In this document: positions 32,749-41,201 of the stretch, in pieces
Layout: every line of letters begins with the position of its first letter
Position numbering within the stretch: the first letter of the stretch is position 1
NCBI RefSeq assembly: GCF_007827815.1
Contig: NZ_VITH01000001.1
Span: 744,001-808,000 of the forward strand
Source of the DNA: Azospirillum brasilense
GTDB taxonomy: Bacteria > Pseudomonadota > Alphaproteobacteria > Azospirillales > Azospirillaceae
Direction: 5' to 3'
DNA: 64,000 nt
Made by a program: the position numbers and the translations under genes
The notes under the pieces: generated by a model
Database searches by the model: none
What the model saw: only the letters and a program-made list of their open reading frames with translations
Told to the model about the DNA's origin: nothing

Positions 32749-32861
32749 TGGATCACCTCCTTTCAAAACTGTTGAACACCGCAACAGCATGTGAGGACGA
32801 TCCGGCGCGAGTCAACGCCTTATACCGCCCGTACAGGGTGCGGCGCGCAACGGAGACCGCC

Positions 32862-34037
32862 TCAGTTCGCCGTCTCCAGCGCCTCGCGCATGGTGCGGAA
32901 CAACTCCGCCTTGTCCTCGAAGCCGATGCCGGGAAGCTCCGGCAGGCGGACCCGCCCGTCCTCGACGGCGATGCTGTCGGCGAAGCCGCAGAAGGGCTTG
33001 AACACGTCCGGGTAGGACTCGTTGCCGCCCAGATGCAGGCCGGCGGCGATGTTCAGCGACATCTGGTGGCCGCCGTGCGGCACGACGCGGCGGCTCGACC
33101 AGCCGTTCTCCTTCAGCATGTCCAGCGTGCGCATGTACTCGACGAGGCCGTAGCTGAGCGCGCAGTCGAACTGCAGCCAGTCGCGGTCCGGGCGCATGCC
33201 GCCGTGGCGGATCAGGTTGCGGGCGTCCTGGTGGCTGAACAGGTTCTCGCCGGTCGCCATGGGGCGGTCGTAATGGTTCGCCAGTTCGGCCTGGAGCGCG
33301 TAGTCGAGCGGGTCGCCGGCCTCCTCGTACCAGAAGAGGTTGTAGGGCTTCAGCGCCTCGGCGTAGGCGATGGCGGTCTTCAGATCGAAGCGGCCGTTGG
33401 CATCGACGCAGAGGTTCTGCCCATCGCCGACCACCTCCAGCACCGCCTCGATGCGGCGCAGGTCGTCCTCCAGCGAGGTGGCGCCGATCTTCATCTTCAC
33501 GACCTTGTAACCGCGGTCGCGGTAGCTGCGCATCTCGTCCTGGAGCGCCTCCACCCCCTTGCCGGGGTAGTAGTAGCCGCCGGCGGCGTAGACCCACACC
33601 GACTCGTCGGCCACGCCGCCGCGGTAGCGGTCGGCGAGCAGGCGGTAGAGCGGCTTGCCGGCGATCTTCGCCACGGCGTCCCACACCGCCATGTCGATGG
33701 TGCCCACCGCGACCGAGCGTTCGCCGTGGCCGCCCGGCTTCTCGTTGGTCATCAGCCGCGCCCAGATCTTGAACGGGTCGAGGTTGCCGTTCGCCTCGTC
33801 GATCAGGCTGTCGGCGGCGGCCGAGGTCAGGCGGGGGATGAAGCGCTCCCGCATCAGGCCGCCGGCGCCGTAGCGGCCGTTGGAATTGAAGCCGTAGCCG
33901 ATCACCGGCTTGCCGTCGCGCACCACGTCGGTGATGACCGCCACGGTGGAGCAGGTCATCTGGCTGAAGTCGATGTAGGCGTTGGCGATGTCGGACTTGA
34001 TGCCGACGGTCTTTTCCCGGATCTCAACGATGCGCAT
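32862..34037 (-). CDS. tarD: D(-)-tartrate dehydratase (enolase superfamily)
   Basis: This 391-residue enolase-superfamily enzyme is closely similar over its length to Bradyrhizobium D-tartrate dehydratase, which converts D-tartrate to oxaloacetate with Mg. Shared stretches include GYGFNSNGRYG, NEKPGGHGERSVAVGTIDM, YAAGGYYYPGKG and HGGHQMSLNIAAGL. The KxK general-base motif (VVKMKIG), metal ligands in VDANGRF, WYEE and TGEN, and the catalytic His in PHGGH are all present. Its divergent neighbour is a LysR gene, with a GST gene behind it. Regulation by the LysR protein is likely. ATG at 34037 gives MRIVEIREKTVGI. Confidence 0.93.
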   Translation of the reverse strand: MRIVEIREKTVGIKSDIANAYIDFSQMTCSTVAVITDVVRDGKPVIGYGFNSNGRYGAGGLMRERFIPRLTSAAADSLIDEANGNLDPFKIWARLMTNEKPGGHGERSVAVGTIDMAVWDAVAKIAGKPLYRLLADRYRGGVADESVWVYAAGGYYYPGKGVEALQDEMRSYRDRGYKVVKMKIGATSLEDDLRRIEAVLEVVGDGQNLCVDANGRFDLKTAIAYAEALKPYNLFWYEEAGDPLDYALQAELANHYDRPMATGENLFSHQDARNLIRHGGMRPDRDWLQFDCALSYGLVEYMRTLDMLKENGWSSRRVVPHGGHQMSLNIAAGLHLGGNESYPDVFKPFCGFADSIAVEDGRVRLPELPGIGFEDKAELFRTMREALETAN

Positions 34038-34160
34038 GGCGCTGCTTCCCTTTGGCTTTTCCGATGCCCTGGGCCGCAGGATAGGGATGGACGGGACCGC
34101 CGGGCCAATGCCAGTTTCAAATCGCGTGATGCGCATCCGGCATGGGCGAACGGCACAGCG

Positions 34161-35084
34161 ATGGAACTGAACTGGCTTGAGGATTTCCTCGCCCTGGCGG
34201 AGTGCGGCAACTTCTCCCGCGCGGCGCAGCGGCGCAACCTGACCCAGCCGGCCTTCAGCCGCCGCATCCGCGCGCTGGAGGACTGGACCGGCACGCCGCT
34301 GTTCGACCGCAGCACCCAGCCGGTCGGGCTGACCGAGGCCGGGCGCCGCTTCCGCCCCTTCGCCGACGAGACGGTGCGCCGCCTCCTGCAGGGGCGGGAG
34401 GAGGCGCGGTTGGCCGGCGGGGCGGCGGCCACGGCGCTGCGCTTCGCGGCGACCCACGCGCTGTCGCTGACCTTCTTCCCGACTTGGCTGAGCCGGCTGG
34501 AGGGACAGGCGCGGCTGGGCGCCATCCACCTGCTGTCCGACAGCATGCAGGCGTGCGAGCAGGTGATGATGCAGGGGCAGGCGCAGTTCCTGCTGTGCCA
34601 CGCCCATGCGGCGGCCCCCTCCCGGCTGGAGGCTGGAGCCTTCCGCTCCGCCGCGGTGGGAAGCGACCGTCTGGTGCCGGTCTGTGCGCCTGATGGGACC
34701 GGTGCCCCCCGATACCCGCTGTCCGGCGGCGGATGCGCTTTGCCCCATCTCGCCTACAGCCCGGAGTCGGGCATGGGACGCATCGTCACGGCGGCGCGCG
34801 GCGGCTTTCCGGCGCCGCTCGCGCTCGATACCGTCTTCACCTCGCATCTCGCCGCGGTGCTGCGCACGCTGGCCCGAGACGGGCGTGGCGTGGCGTGGCT
34901 GCCGGACAGTCTGATCGGCGACGACGTGGCGCAGGGACGGCTGGTGCGGGCCGGCGGGGCGGGCTGGGAAATTCCGGTGGAGGTGCGCCTCTACCGTCCG
35001 CGCGCCCGACAGAGCCCGGCAGCGGAGGCGTTCTGGACGCTGGCGGCGGGACAGGGACCCCAGGATGGGAGGGATCGGGAATGA
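34161..35084 (+). CDS. LysR-family regulator, divergent from tarD
   Basis: This 307-residue LysR protein has an N-terminal winged helix (MELNWLEDFLALAECGNFSRAA and LTQPAFSRRIRALEDWTG) and an effector domain. Divergence from tarD (123 bases apart) suggests control of tartrate use. It shares an ATGA overlap with the downstream GST gene, so both are co-translated. ATG at 34161 lies 4 bases from GCG and lacks a strong ribosome site. The effector is unknown. Confidence 0.88.
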   Translation: MELNWLEDFLALAECGNFSRAAQRRNLTQPAFSRRIRALEDWTGTPLFDRSTQPVGLTEAGRRFRPFADETVRRLLQGREEARLAGGAAATALRFAATHALSLTFFPTWLSRLEGQARLGAIHLLSDSMQACEQVMMQGQAQFLLCHAHAAAPSRLEAGAFRSAAVGSDRLVPVCAPDGTGAPRYPLSGGGCALPHLAYSPESGMGRIVTAARGGFPAPLALDTVFTSHLAAVLRTLARDGRGVAWLPDSLIGDDVAQGRLVRAGGAGWEIPVEVRLYRPRARQSPAAEAFWTLAAGQGPQDGRDRE

Positions 35085-35722
35085 GCGGTGAGGTTTACAG
35101 GCTCTACGGCGTGCCAGGCTGGGGGTCCGTCCTGACGGAAGCGATGCTGGTCCAGTGCGGCGTCCCCTTCGTCTTCGAGGATGTCGGGGGCTTCGACGCG
35201 CCGGGCGCGGCGCGCCAGCGGCTGCTGGCGCTGAACCCGCTGGGGCAGATCCCCACCCTGGTCCTGCCGGACGGGACGGTGATGACGGAAAGCGCGGCCA
35301 TCGCGCTGCTGCTGGCCGAACGGCACCCGGACGCCGGGCTGGCGCCGCCGCCGGACGCGCCGGAGCGCGCCACCTTCCTGCGGCTGCTGGTCTGGCTGGT
35401 GGCCAACGTCTACCCGACCTTCACTTTCGGCGATTACCCGGAGCGCTGGGTGACGGAGGCTCCGGAGACGCTCGGCGGGGCGATGGTGGAGCAGCGCAAG
35501 ACGCTGTGGCTCTGGCTGGAATCGCAACTGGGCGACGGCCCATGGGTGCTGGGGCAGCGCTTCAGCGCGCTCGACATCTACGTCGGGGCGATGGTGCACT
35601 GGCGGCCTCGCCACGCCTGGTTCGCGGAGCGTTGCCCGAAGCTCTCGGGCGTCGCGGAGCGGGTGAAGGCCCTGCCGACCCTGGCGCCGGTCTGGAGCCG
35701 GAACTTCACGCCGGCGTCCTGA
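35081..35722 (+). CDS. Glutathione S-transferase family protein
   Basis: This 213-residue GST-fold protein has an N-terminal thioredoxin-like domain (MSGEVYRLYGVPGWGSVLTE, then LNPLGQIPTLVLPDG and MTESAAIALLLAE with the glutathione-binding cis-Pro and Ser) and a helical C-terminal domain. It may detoxify electrophiles or isomerise a metabolite linked to tartrate breakdown. It overlaps the upstream LysR gene by 4 bases (ATGA). A GC-rich hairpin follows the stop. Confidence 0.88.
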   Translation: MSGEVYRLYGVPGWGSVLTEAMLVQCGVPFVFEDVGGFDAPGAARQRLLALNPLGQIPTLVLPDGTVMTESAAIALLLAERHPDAGLAPPPDAPERATFLRLLVWLVANVYPTFTFGDYPERWVTEAPETLGGAMVEQRKTLWLWLESQLGDGPWVLGQRFSALDIYVGAMVHWRPRHAWFAERCPKLSGVAERVKALPTLAPVWSRNFTPAS

Positions 35723-35748
35723 ACCGGGACGCACCGGGTTCATACAGC

Positions 35749-35776
35749 ACGGGGGCGACCGCTGGGCCGCCCCCGT
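35749..35776 (+). terminator. GC-rich hairpin after the GST gene
   Basis: ACGGGGGCG pairs exactly with CGCCCCCGT across a ten-base loop, 26 bases after the stop. The T-tract is weak (TTCAAC), so strength is uncertain. Confidence 0.65.
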
Positions 35777-35811
35777 TCAACAATCAACACTCGTGACGCA
35801 AGGCTCGCCGA

Positions 35812-35949
35812 TCAACGCTCGTTGATGGCGCGATACACGATGTAGGCCGGGGTCGCGCGCAGCCAGGCGGCGAGGAACTCGCGGACAGCCTGGAGGGCGG
35901 AGGACGGGGCGCGGTCGCTGCGGATGTGGGTGTAGGTCGAGCTGTTCAT
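35812..35949 (-). CDS. 45-residue protein of unknown function
   Basis: This short protein begins MNSSTYTHIRSDRAP and ends LRATPAYIVYRAINER, with an amphipathic helix around ALQAVREFLAAWLRA. TGGAG lies about 7 bases before the ATG at 35949. No family is recognised, though the helix plus Arg-rich end recalls small DUF1127-like proteins that bind RNA. The adjoining sequence (35950-36030) is AT-rich with a plausible promoter. It could instead be a spurious frame. Confidence 0.45.
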   Translation of the reverse strand: MNSSTYTHIRSDRAPSSALQAVREFLAAWLRATPAYIVYRAINER

Positions 35950-36194
35950 GATGGTCTCCAATCGTTGGGAGGCGTTATCGGGGGGTTGTTCGTTGAGACC
36001 AATATGCTCTGGTATACCTAATACCACACGCGCGCTTATTGCAGGGCAGCCCCCGAAAAATGCAACGCTTTCAATGCTTTAATGATCCGACATTCCGTCT
36101 CGTGAACTGTTTGCCGCGCGGACACGAAATTCTTGCCGCATCGCGGCAGGCGGCGGCCTAGCCAAGGGCGCCGCACCACCCCACTTCTGGTGTC

Positions 36195-37193
36195 ATGCCG
36201 CGCGACGACAGCCAGCCCCGCTTTCCTGCCGTTCCGTCCGACCACTGGGACGGACGCCGCTTCTTCAACCCGCACGCCGACACGGACAAGGGACCGCGCG
36301 ATCTGTGGCGGCTCTACAAGGCGCGCGGCCCGCGCTGGACGCCGGCGGAGCCGGAGCCGCCCCGCCCTTTCCGCCCCGTCACCCCGGCGCGCGGCGAGGT
36401 GGCGGTCACCTTCATCGGGCAGGCGACCTTCCTGATCCAGATCGGTGGAGCGGCCTTCCTGACCGACCCCGTCTACTCCGACCATGCCGGCCCCTTCGGG
36501 CGGCTGGGGCCGAAGCGGGTGCGCCAGCCCGCGGTGCGGATGGAGGATTTGCCGGCCATCGACGCGGTCCTGCTCAGCCACAACCACTACGACCATCTCG
36601 ACGCCCCGACTCTGCGCCATCTGGCGCGGCGGCGCGGCGTGCCGCAGGTGATGACGGGGCTCGGCAACGGCCCGATGATGCGCCGCGCCGGCTTCGACGC
36701 GGTGCACGAGCTGGACTGGTGGGACAGCCTGCCCGGCCCGCACGGCACCCGGATCACCTTCGTCCCGGCGCAGCACTGGTCCGCCCGCACCCCGTTCGAC
36801 CGGCGCAAGACCCTGTGGGGCGGATTCGTGGTGGAGACGCCGGAGGCGGCCGTGTATTTCGCGGGCGACAGCGGCTACTGCCCGCATTTCAAGGAGATCG
36901 GGCGGCGGTTCGGCGCCATCGACGTCGCCCTGCTGCCGATCGGTGCCTACGAGCCGCGCTGGTTCATGGCCGCCCAGCACATGAACCCGGCCGACGCCGT
37001 GCGTGCGCACTGTGACCTGGGGGCGCGACACAGCGTCGCGATGCATTTCGGCACCTTCCAGCTGACCGCGGAGGGCATCGACGCCCCCATCCGGGCGCTG
37101 CACCACGCTTTGGCCGAGCATGCGGTCGAACCCGCCCATTTCGCCGTCCCCGGCTTCGGCGAACCCCTGCGCTTCCGCCGCTCCCCGACCTAG
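36195..37193 (+). CDS. MBL-fold metallohydrolase, NAPE-PLD/UlaG-like
   Basis: This 332-residue metallo-beta-lactamase-fold protein has the metal-binding HxHxDH motif in LLSHNHYDHLD, a further His in FVPAQHWSARTP, Asp in YFAGDSGY, and a late His in VAMHFGTFQL. The order and the WGGFVVE segment are typical of the N-acyl-phosphatidylethanolamine phospholipase D/RomA-like group. It is probably a lipid phosphodiesterase or lactonase, with two Zn ions. No signal peptide is seen. It is not linked to neighbours. Confidence 0.85.
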   Translation: MPRDDSQPRFPAVPSDHWDGRRFFNPHADTDKGPRDLWRLYKARGPRWTPAEPEPPRPFRPVTPARGEVAVTFIGQATFLIQIGGAAFLTDPVYSDHAGPFGRLGPKRVRQPAVRMEDLPAIDAVLLSHNHYDHLDAPTLRHLARRRGVPQVMTGLGNGPMMRRAGFDAVHELDWWDSLPGPHGTRITFVPAQHWSARTPFDRRKTLWGGFVVETPEAAVYFAGDSGYCPHFKEIGRRFGAIDVALLPIGAYEPRWFMAAQHMNPADAVRAHCDLGARHSVAMHFGTFQLTAEGIDAPIRALHHALAEHAVEPAHFAVPGFGEPLRFRRSPT

Positions 37194-37308
37194 CGGATAG
37201 GAGGGATTCGCCCGGCGGCCTATGGCGCAAGCGCGATGGACGCGACCGCGCGGATCGGAGTAACGCCTTGCGGGACAGCACCCACCACACAGGCGGAGCC
37301 CGGTCTAA

Positions 37309-37515
37309 ATGCAGTTGGAAATCAGCGCCTTCGTCAGCTCCCTCGGCAGCGAATCGGACCATGGCCCCGACGCGTTGGAGCGGGTGCGGGACAGCATGCG
37401 CTCCCTGGTGGACACGCTCGCCGCGCTGAACCTGGGCATCGTTCTGGAAGTGCGCGACGTGCAGCGTCTGCAGACCGTCACCCGCATCGTGCAGGCCGAC
37501 GCGCCGAACCGCTGA
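37309..37515 (+). CDS. 68-residue protein of unknown function
   Basis: This small soluble protein begins MQLEISAFVSSLGSESD and has a helical centre (DALERVRDSMRSLVDTLAAL) and a hydrophobic strand LGIVLEVRDVQRL. No recognised family. It reads towards an oppositely oriented gene whose stop is 9 bases away. No clear ribosome site is seen before the ATG, so the call is modest. Coding-like composition (strong third-position GC) supports it. Confidence 0.5.
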   Translation: MQLEISAFVSSLGSESDHGPDALERVRDSMRSLVDTLAALNLGIVLEVRDVQRLQTVTRIVQADAPNR

Positions 37516-37524
37516 CCGCCCGCC

Positions 37525-38103
37525 TTATCGCCGCAGCGGGCAGGCCCGGCGGGCCAGCCGGGCGCTGAGGTCGCCGGTGCCCACCACCGGCTCACCCTGG
37601 CTGCGCATCACGAAGCCGAAGGTGTCCATCACACGGTCAAGCACGATCTCCTGGTCGTCGGGGCGGCGGCTGACCATCACCACGGCGTAGCCGGCGGAGC
37701 GGGCCACCGCCGCTTCGCCGCGCAGGCCGCGCACGCCCCAGCCGGCCAGCGCGCCCTTGCAGCGGAACAGTTCCACCGCCAGCCCGTCGCCGCCGGTCGC
37801 CCCGGCCACCACATAGCCGGCGGCCACCGCCAGCGGGGCCAGCAGCCCGTCCCAGTCCAGGCAGTCCTCCCGCGACACCCACATGCCGCCGACCGAGCAG
37901 GGGGCGGCGCCGATGGCCTCGCCCAGCCCGGCGCGGAAGGCGCGCAACACCTCCACCGCCGCTTCCGCCGGCATCGGCTCCACCCGGTTGCCGTCCGGCA
38001 TCAGCATCAGGCGCCCCGCCCACTCGGTGGAGGGGGGAAGCTGCTCGGTGAGACGGGCGAGAAGGGCTTCGCGCGCCTGGGCGAAGGGAACGACCTTGGA
38101 CAT
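37525..38103 (-). CDS. Protein of unknown function (192 residues)
   Basis: This protein begins MSKVVPFAQAREALLARL. It has an alternation of helix and hydrophobic strands, and a central Cys-containing part (GAAPCSVGGMWVSREDCLDWDGLL) without clear metal geometry. No family is recognised. The ATG at 38103 is preferred because the frame upstream reads through low-complexity sequence. It is convergent with the 68-residue gene. No operon context is seen. Confidence 0.55.
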   Translation of the reverse strand: MSKVVPFAQAREALLARLTEQLPPSTEWAGRLMLMPDGNRVEPMPAEAAVEVLRAFRAGLGEAIGAAPCSVGGMWVSREDCLDWDGLLAPLAVAAGYVVAGATGGDGLAVELFRCKGALAGWGVRGLRGEAAVARSAGYAVVMVSRRPDDQEIVLDRVMDTFGFVMRSQGEPVVGTGDLSARLARRACPLRR

Positions 38104-38283
38104 GGGGGAACGGCGACCAGCGGCAGGGGATTGGGACGGGAACCGGGGCCGGAAGGAAGCGAAAGCCACGCCCTCTGTCAACCGGCGCGCGAGGGCTTCG
38201 CCATATTTCGGCCCCATTGTCACGGCCCTGCATCGCCGCCACCGGCGCCGGACAGAAAATCCGGCCGCCGGGTTGTTTTCCCC

Positions 38284-38311
38284 TTGCCAGCCTCCGGAAA
38301 GGGGCTTATAA
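38284..38311 (+). promoter_or_regulatory. Promoter of the tRNA-Asn/tRNA-Asp unit
   Basis: TTGCCA (38284-38289) and TTATAA (38306-38311) are separated by 16 bases and sit 12 bases before the tRNA-Asn 5' end. The -35 is nearly the same as at tRNA-Gly. Confidence 0.7.
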
Positions 38312-38323
38312 GCCGGCCTCCGT

Positions 38324-38399
38324 TCCGGATTAGCTCAGTCGGTAGAGCAGCGGACTGTTAATCCGCGTGTCGCTGGTTCGAGTCCAGCATCCGGAGCCA
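38324..38399 (+). tRNA. tRNA-Asn (GTT)
   Basis: A full cloverleaf is seen with TCCGGAT/ATCCGGA acceptor arms, anticodon loop CTGTTAA, T-loop GGTTCGAGTCC and an encoded CCA. Confidence 0.97.
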
Positions 38400-38403
38400 T
38401 ATT

Positions 38404-38480
<77 letters not shown>

Positions 38481-38512
38481 CCTTCCCTCATCGGTGGCCT
38501 TCGCCTCTCCCC

Positions 38513-39118
38513 TCATCGCATCACGGTGACCGTGGCGGCCTCCGTCCGGCTGATCACCACCTCGTCGCCGGGCTTCACCGTCTCCAGCCCCTGCACGTCC
38601 GGCGGGACCGGAACCGTGCGCGTGCGCCCCTGCGGCCCGCGCAATGTGACCGTCCGTCGGTTGAGGTCGATGGCCTCGACAACCTCCGTCACCTGGGTGG
38701 TGGTGATCGCCGACGCGCGCGGCATCTCGCCGACCGCGGCGCGGTCCGTGCTGCTCCGCTGAATGGCGCCCGGCCCGCCGCCCGGCGGCTGGGTGACGAT
38801 GTTGGTCAGGCGGGCGTACTCGATCTGCACGGTGTCGCCGACCTTGATGCGGTCGAAGTTCCGCACGGCGGTGCCGGCGGTCACCGCCTCTTCCCGCCCG
38901 TCCTGGAATTGCAGGATCACCGTCCGCGCGGCCTTGTCGATTCCGCGCACCTTGGCGGTGGAGCGGACGTTCTCGACCATGGACAGCCGCGGCGTCGGCT
39001 CGACACTCGCCGGGGCCAGGGCGGCGGACGGCGGCGCGGTCTCGGACGCCGGCGCGCAGCCGGCGAGGACCGCGCCGGTCAGGAACACCGCAAGGATGGC
39101 ACGAACTCGGCGCTTCAT
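38513..39118 (-). CDS. Lipoprotein with repeated beta-strand region
   Basis: This 201-residue protein has a type II signal with lipobox LAGC (Cys at residue 21). Two similar segments follow, near KVRGIDKAARTVILQFQDGREEAV and VVEAIDLNRRTVTLRGPQGRTRTV, each followed by a KVGDTV- or KPGDEV-type strand. The repeats look like duplicated small beta-barrel units. Substrate or partner is unknown; the lipid anchor puts it in the outer or inner membrane facing the periplasm. ATG at 39118 gives a normal signal. Confidence 0.75.
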   Translation of the reverse strand: MKRRVRAILAVFLTGAVLAGCAPASETAPPSAALAPASVEPTPRLSMVENVRSTAKVRGIDKAARTVILQFQDGREEAVTAGTAVRNFDRIKVGDTVQIEYARLTNIVTQPPGGGPGAIQRSSTDRAAVGEMPRASAITTTQVTEVVEAIDLNRRTVTLRGPQGRTRTVPVPPDVQGLETVKPGDEVVISRTEAATVTVMR

Positions 39119-39287
39119 GGATCGTCTCCGCCTGTGTTTGGGTCGATTGGACGGCAACGTTACACGGATGGCCGGCGTTCCCGGCATGGCAGCGGCCGTA
39201 AGTTACGGTAATCCCGCCGCGCCGAAGGGGAGGGTTGCAACGGCAACATTGCCACGGACGGCGGCGCCCCGCTGACCGCGGCACGCT

Positions 39288-39695
39288 TCAGGGACGGATG
39301 CGCTGCCGGAAGGCAAGAAACTCCTGCCGGTCGAGCATGGAGTCGTGGTTGGTGTCGGCGATGAGGAATGCCTCGTCGATGACCGTGATGAAATCCAGGC
39401 TGTCGATCCGCCCGTCCGGCCCGGCGGCGGCGGCGAACACCTCGGGCCTCAGCGGTGTCTCATCGGGCGTCAGCACGAGGTCCCGGTTCCGGTCCCAGAC
39501 ATAGAAGACCAGAATCTTGTTGTTCTGAAACTCCGCGTTCGAAATCCGCCCGTCGTCATTCTCGTCGAACAGATCGAACACGTCGGCCTTCTGCCCCGCC
39601 CGATCCGGCATCTCGGCGGCCATAGCCGGCGCCTGCAATCCAACCGGCGAGGCGAGAATTGCGAGGAGGAAGACCGGACCGGTGCTGCGGAACAT
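39288..39695 (-). CDS. Secreted EF-hand protein
   Basis: This 135-residue protein has a signal peptide (ending PAMAA). EF-hand-like loops are DENDDGRISNAEF (about 43-55), DRNRDLVLTPDE (about 68-79) and DTNHDSMLDRQEF (about 112-124). The first and third loops keep most calcium ligands. The second lacks the usual Gly at position 6. It probably binds Ca in the periplasm. Neighbours give no clue: the lipoprotein lies downstream and the porin gene starts upstream in the same direction, with its stop 93 bases away. Confidence 0.85.
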   Translation of the reverse strand: MFRSTGPVFLLAILASPVGLQAPAMAAEMPDRAGQKADVFDLFDENDDGRISNAEFQNNKILVFYVWDRNRDLVLTPDETPLRPEVFAAAAGPDGRIDSLDFITVIDEAFLIADTNHDSMLDRQEFLAFRQRIRP

Positions 39696-39788
39696 GCTGC
39701 TGCGCCCCTATGCATCATGACGTTCGCGATGATGCCGTCAAAAGAGGGGACCGGTGCAGGTACCGTACCGAAACATACCGATGGCCCA

Positions 39789-41201
39789 TCAGAACTTGAA
39801 CACCGCCTCCATCCCGACGAAGTGGATGGTCTTCGCGGGGCCGGTGTCCTGAAGGAAGGAGCCGGGCTGGAACAGCGAGTAGGACAGCAAGCCCTCGACC
39901 GTGCGCCCGGCGGCGTAGGACAGCACAAGCTCCCCCTGCGTGCCGATGTGGCGCGACCGCGATCCGGCGCCGGAACGGAGCAGGTTGCCGGACAGGTCGT
40001 AGACGCCGTCCTCCAGGCTCATCCGCCAATAGGCGATGGCCGAGGCGGACAGGCTGAACTCGTCCGACAGCGCCAGATCCACGGAGGGATGCAGGTTCAT
40101 CAGGTTCAGCGGCCCGACCGGGGTCAGTTCCCCGAAATACTTGGCGCGGGGGAACAGGGGGTTGAAGGTGCCCAGCCGCCCGTCGCCGGGATCGCGGTCG
40201 CCGCTGGCGATGTTGGCCTTCAGCCCGAGCCGCGGGCGCAGCGGCAGGCCGTTCCAGCGGTGTCCGGTGTCGCTGGCGACCGACCATGCGGCGATGGTGT
40301 CGCCATCAATGCGGCCGGTCTGGAGCATGGCCTCCCAGTTCCAGTCCCAGCCGTCGGCCTTGCCGAACAGGCGGGTGCCCAGCGTGTGCCGCTCCTCCCG
40401 TCCCTGCCCGCCCTCGAAGGACGCCGCCCGGTTGCCGTAGCCGATGTAGTAGGCGTCCAGCCCCGTGCCCCAGCCCGCCCCTGCGCCGCGCGTGGCGTAC
40501 AGCCCCCAGGCGGAGCGACCCCCGTCGCGCCGGTCGTCGAACAGGTCGGGCGCCGCGCGGACGGGGCGGCCGAGGAAGCCGTCCACCCGCCAGGGACCGG
40601 ACTGCACGATGCCCGTCACCGCGTCGAAGGCGCGCGGCACGTTGGCGCCGTAGCGCAGGCTGATCAGCCGTTCCGACCCATAGGCGAGCATCTGACGCCC
40701 CGCCCGCAGCGTGCCCTGCGCGTCGCCCAGCGGGACGGAGAGGTCGGCGAAGCCCTGCAGCAGGTCGGTGCGATCGACGTCCGGCGCCCCCTCCGGCCCG
40801 AGCTTGCCCGCCGAACCGGCCATGATCAGTTGCCCGAAGACCCGCAGGGCCGGGCCGGCGCGCAGGTCGGCGTAGGGCAGCAGGCGCCACAGGCCGTAGG
40901 CGTCGTTCCTCGGCTCGTCCTGCCCCCAGCCGCTGTTGCGCACCGCCTCGCCGCGCAGCCGCGCCTCCAGCCCGGTGGACAGGGAAACCGTGCCGCCGGG
41001 GCTGAGCGGGACCGCCTTGAACCGCTCCCAGAAGGCGCCGCTGCCCGCCGCAGGGTCGAGGAGGTAGCGGTAATCCTCGTCGTAGCGGGTGTTGGTCAGC
41101 GGCGGGGGCGTCTTCGCGGGAGTCTCCGCCGGAGTCTCCGCTGGGGCCGGGGCGGACTGGAGCAGCAGAGCCGCAACCAGCGCCCCGCGCCACCGCCTCA
41201 C
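39789..41201 (-). CDS. Outer-membrane porin, alginate-export (AlgE-like) family
   Basis: This 470-residue protein has a signal peptide (ALVAALLLQSAPAPA) then a beta-barrel with repeated short amphipathic strands and an outer-membrane terminal Phe (MEAVFKF). It resembles the alginate_exp domain (PF13372), with GRQMLAYGSERLISLRYGAN and FNPLFPRAKYFGEL. GTG at 41201 overlaps the MFS stop by 4 bases (GTGA), so translation is coupled. It is the last gene of the six-gene run and may move a compound out of, or into, the periplasm. Alginate itself is only one possible substrate. Confidence 0.82.
   Translation of the reverse strand: MRRWRGALVAALLLQSAPAPAETPAETPAKTPPPLTNTRYDEDYRYLLDPAAGSGAFWERFKAVPLSPGGTVSLSTGLEARLRGEAVRNSGWGQDEPRNDAYGLWRLLPYADLRAGPALRVFGQLIMAGSAGKLGPEGAPDVDRTDLLQGFADLSVPLGDAQGTLRAGRQMLAYGSERLISLRYGANVPRAFDAVTGIVQSGPWRVDGFLGRPVRAAPDLFDDRRDGGRSAWGLYATRGAGAGWGTGLDAYYIGYGNRAASFEGGQGREERHTLGTRLFGKADGWDWNWEAMLQTGRIDGDTIAAWSVASDTGHRWNGLPLRPRLGLKANIASGDRDPGDGRLGTFNPLFPRAKYFGELTPVGPLNLMNLHPSVDLALSDEFSLSASAIAYWRMSLEDGVYDLSGNLLRSGAGSRSRHIGTQGELVLSYAAGRTVEGLLSYSLFQPGSFLQDTGPAKTIHFVGMEAVFKF

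Noticed and set aside
32749..32765. Plus-strand sequence identical to the 3' end of 16S rRNA (TGGATCACCTCCTTTC)
   Set aside because: The sequence left of it is an open gene and not rRNA-like. On the minus strand it is simply the fully complementary ribosome site of the small secreted protein.
39696..39788. Extra small gene between the EF-hand and porin genes
   Set aside because: The 93-base gap has no frame with ribosome site; it appears to be a simple spacer.
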